Under the pieces are notes generated by a model. That model was not told where the DNA came from. It worked only from the letters and a program-made list of their open reading frames with translations, and did no database searches. From the NCBI GenBank assembly GCA_008360955.1, contig LUCM01008411.1, forward strand, positions 124,001-188,000: a stretch of DNA of 64,000 bases. Reading direction: 5' to 3'. Source of the DNA: Fasciolopsis buskii (Eukaryota; Platyhelminthes; Trematoda; Plagiorchiida; Fasciolidae). Of this stretch, positions 1-13,700 are shown one piece after another. The position numbers were made by a program, and so were the translations under genes. Numbering within the stretch: position 1 is the stretch's first letter; each line of letters opens with the position of its first letter.

Positions 1-369
1 ATTTTCGATCCATGCTTTCTTAATCAACTTACGAATTAACCACCAAGTTATTGATCAATTTGCTGAGCATTATAATTTCCATGAACTCTAAGACACGCTC
101 AACAGCCCCCGGGGGCACCTCCTCCGCCACTGCCGAGCCAACTTCGTCCTATACAGAACTCTTATTGTCTTTTTCACTTATTATTTTTTTAATCCCCATG
201 CTGAGTATTTAATGATTCTTGGCTGTTTTAGGGCTCACTTGTATTCCAGTGAGGATTGGGACAGTGGTTTTAAGTGAAATGATAGTTAGTCCACCTTGTA
301 TTTAACTAACGAACTAACTATCACTTAGCCCCGAATACTAACCTTATTTTTTATTGCATACACCGTGCA

Positions 370-530
370 CGAGTGTAGTGAAAAGAGCACGCTGGATAGG
401 CGCTAAGGCCTACCACACGAGAGAGAACGGCAACCACGACCCCGAAGCATGGAGTGGCATAAAACCACGTAAGGTCTCAGTAGATTGGGTAACGAGCCGG
501 GCGACAGCGAGTTGCCGTCCACCACCAAAC
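370..530 (-). repeat. SINE-like repeat, family B (reverse copy)
   Basis: On the minus strand this carries the same succession of blocks as the copy at 57.2-57.5 kb: a GG(T/A)GGTGGACGGCAAC-type block, then TGGTTTTATGCCACT, then GTGGTTGCCGTTCTC. Related pieces are at 14.96, 21.6, 57.2 and 59.7 kb. The boundaries are approximate. Confidence 0.5.
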
Positions 531-894
531 TGACCGGCGGGTCTTTACTCCATTGCATCGTGTTATGGGACTAGTAAAATGGGAGTATTAGGTCATATTT
601 TTCGTCTTTTTCATATTCTCTTGGGCCCTAGTATAAGTGTACCAGACGCCGGGAACTTGTCATCTGCGTGTGCGACCTTCGTTAACCTCGAATTTCCTCA
701 CAGTTAGGCCAGCTGATACACTCTACATTGCTAAATCCACCGGGGCCACTCTTGTGCGTGTTTGTTCCCCCGTACGTTGACCAACATTTCTTCCCAGTTG
801 CTTTGAACACTGTGGGGTAATCGTCTTTCTATGTGGTTATTCCACTGAGATGTTTGTATTCATCCTGTATATATTTAATTGTCTATCTGAGTTT

Positions 895-1010
895 TTGAGA
901 TCCTATGTAGTTCTATGACACTTCGAAATTCGGGATCATGGTTGCTGATCCCCTTACTGCTGTAGACTATGAAGTGCACCTCCCACTGAGCCCATGTTTC
1001 ATATTTTTGA
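895..1010 (+). repeat. SINE-like repeat, family B (3' body fragment)
   Basis: Matches the 3' body seen at 21.6, 57.35 and 59.82 kb: a CTTC(A/G)A(A/G)ATTC(A/G)GGATCA-type block followed by a GTAG-containing block and a CCACTGAGCC-like end. Diverged and without the tRNA-like head. Confidence 0.4.
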
Positions 1011-1146
1011 TTAAAAAACACGGATTTGTTGAGAATCTTCTGACTACTATTGCACTTTTACATTGAATGCAACTGACTTTGCTAACCTAGCCAGTTGTTA
1101 TTCCTAAAATCGTCTCAACAGACGTTTCTCTTATAAACACATTTGC

Positions 1147-1168
1147 CACACACACACACACACACACT
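1147..1168. repeat. CA microsatellite
   Basis: Uninterrupted CA dinucleotide run of about 22 bases. Confidence 0.95.
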
Positions 1169-1730
1169 TTCCCTTGCCCTAAAAAAAGACTCAGCATCCA
1201 CAATTTGGTAGGTGCGTCCTGTGTTTTGGTTTGACTAATGAAACTGTAAATCAATTACAGTTTTTGATCGCGGCTCAATCTCGTGAACATTCACGACCCG
1301 TTCGGGTTAGTTAGATCAGGAATACATGGAAAGGGAAGAAGAACAGAGTGTGGATTGCATTAAACAGTGGACACTAATTTCGGTCCGTTTGTCCCGTGTA
1401 TACAAGAACAAGCATAAAGATTGATTCTACACAATCATATGGTTGTGGACAACAAACCACCATCCTCATTCCAATGGTTGTGCCTAGTTGAGAAGCAAAT
1501 GCGTAACGCTTAAAATCAATCCATTCTGTGAATGTGATTATTCTTGTGCTGATGACATTTCTAAAGGGGAACGGGATGTATGAAAGATCTGTTTGTTGTT
1601 TGTTGACTTTCTTCGATACATTTTGGCTATTCTTTCCTGAATCTTACTCTCTTCCACGTTTGTCTGCTTCATGCGTATTTGTTGATCTGTGTAACACTTT
1701 AACTTCCTCAGACTGCCGTTTCAATTGTAG

Positions 1731-1781
1731 ATCTTGTAAACAATCGGAAGACCCTAGAACGCACAAAATCGGTCTCTTCTG
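1731..1781 (+). CDS. Alternative exon A1 of the MAM gene
   Basis: A 51-nt exon between a TTGTAG acceptor and a CTG|GTGCGT donor. It enters and leaves in phase 2 and reads SCKQSEDPRTHKIGLF, with the last two bases (TG) completing a Cys codon with the T that begins exon B1. Its partner A2 at 3,496 has the same length, phase and splice sites and the same protein pattern SC(K/R)QS(E/K)DP(R/E)TH(K/E)IG(L/V)F. It fits the IGxLxV strand of a MAM domain. Confidence 0.65.
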
Positions 1782-4700
1782 GTGCGTTTCTAACCGTTCG
1801 GTTCTTCAATGAACTGATTAATAACTAATCTTTGGATTGTTGTTCTTATAGTGAAAACGAACCGCTTTGGCGATCCGTAGACTATGTGCGTTCATTTCAT
1901 GCAATTCCCGTCCCATGGAGTCCTGTGACTGTTGATCTGCCCGCCAGTGGTAATGATTTCAAGGTACTTACTGTAGTTGCTTGCGGATGCACTTTCTGAA
2001 TTTTTTATCGCCATACCACGCCACTCGTGACCTATCACCCAATTTATCACTAAGGTTGGACGTTTTCTCGCATGATCTCTTTCTTTTCGTCCTCCATTGT
2101 TCTCTTCCACTCCTACACGTAAAGACCCGTGATATTTTGATGGATTATTTACAGGTCTTATCAGCTTTGCAGACTTCATTGATTCGGTCTGAAAACTTCA
2201 GGCGAATTTCGGTCTGCGTTAGGCCTGCGGTGATGACAACTAATTACCGCGCAATAAATGAAATGCGAGACTGTATCACATAGATAGGGCACCATGGGAA
2301 AACAAGGGCACATTAGTAACAAATGCATATCGCCACCAGGTTTAACACAGTCCCGCATTTGCCCGGTTACTCCATCTGGATCGGGTTGCACACGTTTCTG
2401 CTGGTATCCGGGCCATCCACTATAGATCTTCAGGTTTAACCATTGCAGGCGTCCCTAATCGTCTAGGCAAACAAACTTACGTTGTCTCCGAAAGCCGCCA
2501 ATCAAGCAAGACGTCTTAAACCAAGTAAAAGGATGCGTCTTTGTGTGCGCGTTTGCACCCTAACCGTTTGGTGTGCACACATCCAAGCCACAGGCGTTGA
2601 TCTGAATCGAAATGATGGGTTGAGTGCATGTTTCGGTGCGCTCATATGCATCTGCTAGGAAATTGCTCCTTTCCGTGAGTGTCGATTCTCTTTTCAGAAA
2701 GACAGGAGATCGACGGCGTTGAGGACAGGAAATAAGCGCGATCGATCAAATATGATCACTTCCGCCGGTACCTGCATTTTCCAGTGTTTGAATTACAATG
2801 TAACTAAGTGTAATTCGTTTGGTTTTTCTTGCCATTTTCCTAGTAGAAGTGGAAGTTTACTGGTTCATCTATAGAAAAACTTGAGTGTATGACGTTTCAA
2901 TGCGATGCCTAGAGTTGTTGACAGTGTAAGCTGCTAAATAACAGTTTAGGGGTGCCCAGGCCATGTAAGGTGTCTGATTTCTATGCTTTTAGTTGTAGAC
3001 AACATTGGCCAGATTCTAGCCTGTTCGCCCTGGTGGTTGTTCGTTTTTCGCTTTCCATCGCATGATCAGCATACGTTACGAGTGCAGAACTAGAGAGGAC
3101 AGTCCCTCTGTCTAATTGGGCTATTCTCATCAGTACAGAATATCGTAAGAATTCCTACTGGTCGAATTAATTGACCTGGTTGCATATGTCTTCATTGTCT
3201 CTCTGTAGCTCAACAGAAAAAGTTTACATACTTATTGTGGTGTGCATTTCGAGCGATGATTGCCGGTCATTCAGCCCATGCGAAACCAAATTTTAAAACT
3301 GACCGTATTTGCATCCAGAACAATAAATTCGGGGAAACATGCGCGGTGTGTTGTTTCTTCTTAATTCTTTGTCCCATATATTCCCCGAATTTATCCTTCT
3401 ACCTTTTCTTCCTCGCTTAACGTCTAGCTTCCTAATCTTCTTTGTGCGGAGCGTATTCCCATGTTCACTGAAGTGCCTTATGTCCCATCTTTTAGCTCTT
3501 GTCGACAGTCGAAAGACCCGGAAACTCACGAGATCGGTGTTTTCTGGTGCGTTTTCACTCGCCTATTCTTCATTGAGCTGATGACTAACCTTTGATATAT
3601 TATAATTGTAGTGGTAATGAGCCACTTTGGCGATCCACAGATCTATTACATAAAGCCGATCACCATCTCAACGAGTGGGTTGCTGTCGCTATTGACTTAC
3701 CGTCCCGGGATACCGATTTCAAGGTATACACAGTAGTTGCTGGTTCATTGCTTGCCAAACCTAAATGTCCACTATCCCAATTGTTAACTGATTTTCACGA
3801 TTGCCATTTTGTATGGTCTTTCATTTTAATTTCCGCCCGGAGAACTCATCCTCATTCATTTTGTTTTTGTTTGACTAACTACACTCAACCCTTGGCTTTT
3901 CATCTGCTCTCATCAGGCCGATCGATTAGTTTTTTTTGTATTGTTTGCTACTAATAACCATACTTGTCGTTTGACTCATTTCTCATCACTCAGTATGTAA
4001 CAATAATCCTAACTGTACATTCACATCGATTCAGCAATTTTAGAAACTTAAGATTCACATTTGTGTAAAGATAGACGTTCATGTTTTATACCCGTGGAAA
4101 CAAATTCAGAAATAATACGTATTCATACAATGATTTAGAAAATCACCTCGGATTTCCTGTCCCTACAGTTGTAGGACGAAAGTACTTAGCTTTGAACTGC
4201 CTCACATTAGGCAATCATTATTTTCTTGCTTATAAACCCCTTGTCCCTCATTTTTTCCTCCTGTCTCACCAGGGCATCAGTCTGTTGTTCTGTAATCCTA
4301 TATATTGCGTCTTAGGCCTGATGTTCCGCTCGTTCACATTCATCTTGAGTCTTGATACTTTGGCACAATACGGTATCGACATGTTGGGTCCTCGTAACCC
4401 TTGTGATTTCAATGCGATGCTCCGGTTTCAGCTGTTGTCTCTCAACAGCTCGTGATTGCAATCAAAATAAACAAGATTCAAGTATGCCACTAACCGGACC
4501 ACGTAACCATATCACTAAACGATTTCAGTTGTTCAGTTTTCTATTCTGATGCCCTGATCACATGTACCCATTTCCTGATCGCTAGCTGTCTTGGAGAATA
4601 GGGTCCATTCAATGAATTTCTGTTTGCGACCATGTCTACGTACCTCGTGCCTCGATCATCTTAGTCTGTTCCGTCTAAGCGCGATTGCTTCGTTTACGAG

Positions 4701-7700
4701 CCACTGGATTCAAATACCTTGCCTATTCTCAGTATTGTAGCTTGACTATAAAAGGTCATAAAACTTCTCTTCAACTGCGGATCAATGCATCTGTCCGGCA
4801 TTTAGGCTCCAAATAAGTTCAGGTTTATTTTTGACAAAAACACTTGTGATTTCATGTTATCCAGACCTAGGGACATCAACGTTCGACGTAGTTAGTTGTT
4901 TCCATTGCAACTGGTGAAACGTTGGTAATCATTCACGTGAAACTATGAAAGCAAACACAGATCTGTTAGATTTTATGCATTTTCCTCATTGTTTAGAATG
5001 CTTAATGGTGTTTCATTCATTACCTTGTGTTATCTTTCTCTCTCCCGGTTTCTGCCTTGGTGTTCTTCTGCCCCGTCTGATGTGATACACTGTCCTCATT
5101 GACAGTTGATTTTGGAAGGCACTATTCCTGCCGGTTATCCTGACGCTCGGATTTGTGTGGATAATATTACCTCGTACACGGAACCATGCAGCGGTAAGTC
5201 GAGTTTTTTTTTTCTCTAACCGCGTGTGGCTCCGAACACTATGGTGTAGCTTGTTTCATGCGTGAATGGTATCGAGTAGTAATAATTGGATTCTACACTT
5301 TTTCCACCATGTTGACCATGTCCTGATTGCCTTCGCACATCGTCATGCGATCCATGTGGATCGATAAAGTTCCGCCGAGCACTTTACAAATAACGTGTCT
5401 CGCCAGGCAAGGGTTCCTACTCGTTCACTTTTACATAAGCAAACAGATAGAATACGCATTTAAATAACAAACAAATTCGTTTTCATTGCTTACCTTGTTC
5501 GCAAGACAATCAATTTGATAATGCGCTGTCTCACGTCAACTTGCATTAAATTTCCGATACAGTGTGATGAAATGCGATCATCATTCAACTATCCTGCGTC
5601 TTTTGGAAAAGCAAGGAGTGAATGCTTCATAACATGGTTATTGCGGGAGGACCAGAACGATGAACACTGCAGATCGAATAATGGTTTTATGCAAATAGGT
5701 TGACAAAAATCTAAGACTAACCACAAGACTTTCGGCTGATTCGAGATCGCGACTTTGTCAGGCAAATAAAAGCACATCATGTACAACGTTGAGGGCCAAT
5801 CAAACTCAAAATTTCTTGTTCATCTATTTAGGCACCGTAACAGCTGGTGGATTGGTAGTTCGTTTACCTCGGAGATCACCTTGCTTACTCATGTTTCCTG
5901 TGAATCAGACAGTTTGCTAAAGTATCCGGGCATTTCCGGTGACAGTGGCTTGTTCCATTTCGGTTGCATGTTCGTAACACCAGTTCTTACAGTCTGGGTG
6001 CAAACTGGACGTTTGCTTCCTTCGTACTTGAACACGTGCACGGTGATTTCCACTTCCGACAGGGATATTCCGGTAACTGTTAACCAATTCCACAGAATCC
6101 GATAAAGTCCAATGGGTAGCTGCATGCCGTTCTACTAATCCGCACGGTGTGGTACTCGTTGCTTCTGTAATGTCCTGGATACATTACCAGAGATCTGACA
6201 GATCCCCGTGTATGGGGTTACTAAGCTCAAGAGTAAGCTCGGTCTGATATCTTTCTTATATCGAGGTTCGGCAGTGCTGGGTTGGGTCTATTCATTAATG
6301 GAGAAGTTTGGTCTCCATGGGAAGCCGTACTACGTACCCAGCACAGACGAGCGCGTGGTCAGAATCTAGATGTGTACCCGAGTACCACCTTACATACTTG
6401 ATTTGGCTATGTCAACGGTAGCCTGCAACTGTGTGGTGCACACCAGGGAGATTTCGTCTAGCCGAGCTATGCGAAAATGGCTACCGCTTATTCACGTTTA
6501 CGAGTCTTAATCGATTGGCTATCATCAGTGCCTGACGTGACACTCTAACGACGGTAGGAAAGCACATCAGATTGACTATATCATGGCGCATTCTCGCTGG
6601 TTATCATCGATTGGGGACTGTCGGGCCCACTGTGGAAGCATAACGTGGAATGCCAGTGGCACGGTCCATACACTAGGACGCGCTCGCTTCAAGTCTCATC
6701 TTTCAGTCCTGTAGGGTCGACATGTCCCAGCTAAGCCTTGTCAAACGTGATTGCATCTAAACTAACCGAGTTTGAGTGCGATGATACCATAGATAAGCTA
6801 TGAACGGCACTAACAGTATCTATTGCCAGCATTTCCCTTGAAGAGCTAGGTGAAACCAAATGGAGCCGAAAGGATCCGGTATCTGTAAAAAATCGTAATC
6901 CCTGTATTAAGTCTAGGGACGCGGAAATGCACAACTCACTCAATTGCCACAACCCTCGCCGCAAAGCTGCAAGCCTAGCGAAAAGCGACCAAAAACACTG
7001 TTGGCATGAAGCTGGAAACCGCAGCTGCTGTTGGAGATCTATGGATGCTTTTCTGGGTTACGCACTCCCTCTCAGAGAAGGCGCAACCTCTTTACTCACT
7101 ATGCAGCGCTAGTGACCACTTCATATCCGCGTAGGAATTAAACCTTTAACGATTGGTCGAACACTTCAGCCAGCTGTTCAGTGGCCCTCCCATCTGCGTA
7201 ACATCACCAGACGACACAGTAAATTGAAATCGATCTCGAGCCCCCCGACGAACCGGAAATCAGCACCATCCAAGCAATGAAAAACAGGAGTCATCCGGTG
7301 AAAATGGGATGCCATCCTGTTCGTTAACGCAGATGAGTCCACTAAGTGAGCTGCTTTCTCGCATCTGGGACTTCGAAACTTTCCGGAAATACTGAATAAC
7401 CCCTATTCTTCTTCTGTCAAAGAAGGGCGACAAGACCAGATGTGAACCACAGATGTATCAGCCTCATCGAGCTAGCGACTGAGCTTTTTGCAAACATTTG
7501 GTCAGTGAGGCTTGCCTTGCTGTCTAACGCTGAACGATGATGTACGGCACACACAAACACGTTCTCAACGGTGTAGTTTTCGTCGAGGACGAGGTTGTGT
7601 TGGTCGGATCTTTACGTTATTATCGGTATGTGGGTCAAAAGCCAATAACGGTGTTTCATCGTCGTTCCTAGTGTATTCTACTCTGAAGCATACTTCGACG

Positions 7701-10700
7701 CGACCAGATTTCCGAAATGTTCGTTAGTATTAGAATCAAACTAGTCGTCAACATAGGCCAACGCTTGCGGCAAAAAGTCCCTAGATTTCCCCTTCGAATC
7801 CAATGTTCTCTAAAGCTGCTTTCTGTCACCAGTCCTATTCAACTACACCGTATACTGGGTAATGTTCTATGTTCTCGACAGCCTTCGGTGATTACAACTT
7901 GCCAACGATGACAATGCTATTCTGAGAGAGGATCCCACAACAAAGTTCTTCAAGACACTACAGAACCCATCACACGCTATCCGCATCCGTGGCGAAATTT
8001 TGTGGCAGGTCCATCATTGAAGTACTTGGGTTCTACTATCCAATCAAGCAGCCAGGCCAGAGACAATATTTAGCTTCGTGTAGAATGAGCCAGGAGAGCG
8101 TTCCCACAGTTCCACCAAACATTGTTCTAGTAGTAAAAAATGCCTTCACATAAAGCTGAGCATTTACCGAGCTGCCTCGCACCCAGTTCTTGCGTATGCG
8201 TCGGAGACCTTGGCACTGAGAGTAGACGATGATAAACAGCTGGTTAATTTTCGGCTACTGGCGCCTCTTCTTGTAAACCCTATGACCTCGTCTCACGCTG
8301 CCGTGTGTCAGTGCTGTATGAATGCCGGACGATTTTTTGGTCGCTTCTTTTTGGATGGGAATAGAGTAAAAATGTTCTTATGACGAATCCGGTCGTACTG
8401 CTGTTGTAAGGTTCTAAGTTCGAATATCGGACAAGCAATAGACGTCAGTGACCAGTGCATGCCAAAGTTACCGGTTGGCCTGTTTGCATTGTCCGGTGTA
8501 CGTTGAACGTTTCGGGCTTCATCGGCACATGCGGTCTCAGAAGTAGTTTCGGTTAGGTGCATACAACAGAAGAAGAAATCCTAGTTCTATGACCATCATC
8601 TCCATTAATGGCGGCCCTAGAATCACTTAAAAAATTAGTGGTAATGGTGGTACGTATAAAACAATCGGCAAAAAAGGTGGTGGGGTCATAACTAGTATCC
8701 ACCGCCAAATAGAAAGTTTTGACGGATAAAACAATACGTCCCTAAATGGACACGTCTACCGGACTAGTATTTCGGTGTACATTTTTCAATTCGCCACTAT
8801 GATCCTGTCTATGTGAACAAATTACGATTATTGTATCCGTTCAATCATTCATCGCAGCATGTGTTTGCGTATCAAAAGTGCATTTAGCACCCCATCTTGG
8901 GTGTAATCATTGACCAATTGACTGTTTGACTCCCTGTGTGAGCACACAACAGGTAGCGCGACGAAACAAATGTTCGTTTTTACAAACTACCAAAATTCCC
9001 TGTTTGTCCATGTCTTGTGAACACGTGGCAAGCGTTCAAACGAAAGGGTGACATACTGGATCTCGAAGTTATAAACGGAGCTCAGTAACTGGTCCTTAAA
9101 ACGCCTTGAAATGACAGTGGTAGTTTCTACTGTCCTTACTTGTATAAAACTTTTACCTAAGGTTTTTGTTCTGCATAATAGAAACAGTCAAATGCACGGT
9201 GTCAACGAAAAGCCTTTTTAGTTCAGGAGCTTCTATGGCCTCTAAACAACACCGCTGTTTTCCAGGGACAACCCTTCTGCTTAGATCCCGATTCCCCACT
9301 CAGTTTGTTACCTAAGACAACAATGTCGCTGGTTAACCATAAAAGTTTGTAAATCAACGAAGATTTTTGCCGCTCCCTTACGCAAATAGCAATCCGTTGC
9401 TCCAACAGATTTCCTCGTCTTTCCGTGGACCCTGGCTACTATTTAGTGACCTTCGGACATAGTTTGGTGATCATGGTCTGGATTGGATCAAATAAGCGCT
9501 TTTGGACAGCACACTATGCGTGAAACGTGTAACTGAATTAGTGACACGATGTTGTCTTCGTCATTAGCTGTGATTTCCTCAAAGAAAAGACACCTAATCC
9601 ATCCTAGACCGACTTGAGACCATTGGACATTAGCTGGAGAGCACTATGTTTTTCAAAGGCTAATGAACGACATCATTTTTCTTGTGCAGACTGAAGAGAG
9701 CCGCCGGCATTCTAGGGTTGTAGAGTGGATAAGTAAGTGAAGATTCGAACCTAGAACTCTTGAGTCTTAAACCTATGAAAATGGCCGTTGGATGACCGCA
9801 CATTTGCACTCACAGAATGAAAAACAGAGCTGTGCTTTGCTTTAAAATACATCAATATTATTTCAGTCAAAATTGTTGGCTTCAGCTTTTCTGTCGTGAT
9901 TCTTGTTCACCTATTTTATGCTACTTCCGTCAGTTCCTTGGTCACGATAGTCTGGGCTCTTGAATGATCACGGAGTTTCATAGGATATGGGTACAGAAAA
10001 TATTCCCACCTTTCTCGGCCTTTACTTCGATGATACACCTAGTCTTTTCAAAACCAAGTGCAGCTTGCGAACCATAGTTGCCGGTTGATCCCCGGAGGGT
10101 TGCCCATCATTTGGTAGAGGCAAACACAACGCAGCATCCCATTCTTTGCTGCAGACGTACCAGATTTCCTTCGCGACCGTTGGATTAGGCAACACATCCT
10201 TCCCGCCCATTCAGTGGTGTGTCTTCACACTCCGGACTGAGGTTTTTGGGCTTTGATTATTCTTCATCTTGATTCAGCATGCTTCCCTATCGGTGTACCG
10301 AAGCGTGGCTGCTTGGCTTCTTGGAGCGGCTAATTAAGAGTTCGGTTAGTCGTATAGATGTAATAAAATGAAAAGTACTCCAAAAACATAAGAACTTGCT
10401 CTCTCAGGGGTGCCTTTCCAGTCGAACACCCCATATGCCTATCAGGAACCAGACATAGTTCAAGCTGAGTTGCTCTCCTGTCTTCCTGTCAGCCACCGGA
10501 GTGTTGCAAATTTACTTTAAATGCACCTTTTTCCAATGTGGTTTACCTCGCATATCAGTTTCCTGTAGCTTATCTACTTCTAACTTCTTTCTTTCGGTTC
10601 TCATTCCTTCCGTGCAGCTCTTCAAAAGGTCTCAAAAACAGTCACGAGTCAGTGGACCTGGGCCCAGTACTTCAGTATCACATTCGTCACCGCATTGATC

Positions 10701-13700
10701 CTCGGTCTGACCATTCCGATCATCTTTCTGGTCATCTTGATTTGGGCGTGTCGTCGACGTCATCATGCAATGCACTCAAGTTATACAAATAACAAACTGT
10801 TCTCAACCAACCTTTGGTATTATATTGGCGGCAAAGAGTTGTGCGAGGATTCAAACGGATACCGCGGTAGCACAAGCTTGTTGCGCGGTCACAATAAGGC
10901 ACCATTCAATGGAGCTGGAACCGGAACCACGGGCACCATGTATACGAGCCAAATGGGCGGTACACCTGGTTCGGAAGTGATGGATCTACCGGATGTAGTC
11001 ATTCCTGGCGGTCGAGTAGTGTCTTTCAATTATTCTGGTAATACAATTGGCCCCGGAGGCACGATGCGTCATATGCAACAATCAATGACTACGGCTAGTT
11101 CAGTTCAACCGATGCATGGCTTCGTCACAATGAGTCCACAAGTAATGGCGGCTGGAATGGGCACTGTTTCGTCTCAGAGTTCGGGCACGACACATGCTAC
11201 TGGTAGCGTACGGCCGATGACCACTACTGATGGAGTACTGCACACAGAGAATTCGATTACTGTCCAACCTATAATTGGTATGCATTTTCCGAAAGTCATA
11301 AAACCGTAAGGTTTCATATACACCGATAACGGAAACTACTGATTTACATCCATTATGCTGGTCATACACCGAGTCAAACATTTGCCTGCATTCTTGTGAT
11401 TGAAGGTATTCGGAAGTCCGTGTGTTTGGTTGTCCTCGTCACAGTCCATTTCATAATCGCCCCAGCTGGTGTCTATTACTGGTGCTGGGTAGGCAATTGA
11501 ATTTCAAACTTGGTCAAATACAGTTCTCAAAGTTAACCAGTGATATCGATGAAATCAATTCGAGGCCGATGAAGACTGAAATAAACTACAATTCAAATAA
11601 AATATTAACAGATCAATCAAATGAGGTTGTGCGACTGACAGTAGCTCCGATCGATGACTCAAGGCAGTCCGGGACTGGGTGGTGATCGGGATGTAATTAG
11701 AATTATCAAACAATACAAGATAACACTTGATCACAGTCAGCAGGAGGAGAGACGTTTTGTAGACCACATCAAAAAGGTTAAACCAATTAAGAGAACTAAG
11801 GATACTGAACTGTTTCCATTGTGCACATCGATTATAATGGTAATCGGTGGTTATATTCCATTTGACAAGGAACTGTACAATGAATAATACTACAGGTTTC
11901 CCTGCCGTCTATGCCCGAGGCGATCAGTTATGACCCCATAGCGATCGTTTAGTGGCTCTTTGTGGTCGCTTGAGGACGTTTGGCTGAGGCTTAGCTCTTA
12001 ATGATCACTACTGGATCTTAGTCGATCACCACAGGCTCTTAATGATTGCCAAAAAGCCTTTAAACAACAGGAAAATATGTATTCCTCCTCACACTTTGCA
12101 CAGTTACTTTGGTTGGAACTTTTGTCGTGACCAGGATGATTAACCACAGGGTTAAAATCGCTTACCCTTACTCTCATATGTCGTGTGCTAGGCTCCAACC
12201 AGGTACGAAGTGTGCTTTTACAAAACCGATGCAAACCACCAAGTAATTTTTGTCGCCTCGGAAACTTGCTTACCAGTGGTGAGAGTTTTGGAAATGTATC
12301 AAACTAGGAAGATGGCAAAACATATCAGATTTTGTTAACGTGTAGCCCTCGTCGCGCCAGCATGTCGATTGATTTGAACGTCCCGATTCGAGCCCAGGTG
12401 ATTAGGCTCCAGACGCTTAGAGACTTGATACAATTTTGTAATCAATGGCGTGAATCATGTGCAGCGTAGTCGGGAATAAAAGTTGAGACACCAAATATTT
12501 CTGTGATGAGATAGCTGATATTGGTAATTCCAGTTTAGCATAGAAGATAACCCCTCTTTATTTCAATCTGACTCCATCCAAAGGTCTGCACTGTTGCACT
12601 ATTTATTGTGCGATAGATTGTCTCGGGAGCGTTTCCGTATTGGAAAGGTTGTGTCGTCATGCCCTAGGTAATGTTAGTGTTTAAGATCAGTTTTTGACTA
12701 TCTTTGCCGTCCCCAGCGGAGTACGACGAATTCGCTCTATATTCCCTGTTTCAGGATCACCATAGAGGATGTTCTGCGGAATGCTATATCTGTTCTAGTA
12801 GAAGATGAAGTTAGGCTCCTCTCAGAGAACAGATTTTTCGACTTAGGATATGCCAATAATGCTATCTTCTGCGTGATACAGCACAGCCATTTTGACACGT
12901 TTCAGGTGTTCAAATAGCATGCGTGTTTCCCACCTGGAGCACAAAGTGCTTCTGCAATATTGGCAGATGGCTGTGCATGCACTTGCTTTGTGTGGTCCTT
13001 AGCTGTACGTCATTCATAACCTCTGATACTTCGGAATATAAATATATTATACATATATATTTATATAATCAACACATGAGGGCCACGTAACCTACTGGTG
13101 ACCGGTGATTAAGCACTCAGTTCATGACCTCTTCCGATGAAGCTAGACATTCTCGGCGTCAAGTACACCCCTCTTCCACAGATGCCGGTGAGCATACAGC
13201 CGTATGCTTCGTACGCCGCCGATAATTGGTTTGGAATCAGGATTTAACCATTTCCCCTACACTGACCACCAAAGTTCAGTCAGCCGGATGGAGGGAACCG
13301 GGCATTCATCTTCGTCCTTGCACTTCTGTGAAAACGTCTGCATTTTGAGAAACGTTCAGGGTGTGTAGCCGACTCGAGTCTGAGACATCCATCTTCAATC
13401 ATTTGGAGGCACCTCGAAAACTTGATTGCAACTAGAGAGTGCTGGGTCCGACGTCTTGTCAAAATTAGTGAGAGCCAGAATATCTTCCACGAATTTGCGA
13501 CACCTCCGGTGCAGCCGCGAACCTTGCTTTTTGCTGAGGAGAACATTATCCAGTGCCGCGGTTCGTATCATAATTGTTTGGGATTGCCAGATTTCCCTTT
13601 TCTCGCCCTGATAATGGTCGTCCGGTTTCTGTGTTCAGAAACCGACTAATTCGAAGTGTAGCTCGAAACCGGTAGCAACATCGGATGATCGACTTGGGCA

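Larger units (their letters stand above)
1..1730. other. Intron or upstream part of the MAM gene, no exon seen
   Basis: No convincing exon is visible. The MAM domain exons further right enter with an open splice phase, so earlier exons of that gene should lie to the left of this window or be hidden here. The stretch carries two pieces of a dispersed SINE-like repeat and a CA microsatellite. From about 1,590 the intron sequence resembles that at about 3,350, which is part of the tandem duplication described for the exon pairs. Confidence 0.5.
5194..10617 (+). other. Large intron of the MAM gene
   Basis: About 5.4 kb between exons C and D. It holds a decayed LINE (6.2-8.3 kb) and a minus-strand tRNA-like SINE remnant near 9.74 kb. 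A frame-compatible alternative exon may lie at 5,832. I see no other gene. Confidence 0.6.

Noticed and set aside
4081..4455. Open frame of 124 codons in the intron after B2
   Set aside because: Hydrophobic and T-rich without motif or matching splice phase; looks like open low-complexity intron.
11278..11309. Exon D ending at the stop at 11,309
   Set aside because: Possible by intron retention, but the donor G|GTATGC fits the phase of exon E exactly and the tail continues in the same composition.
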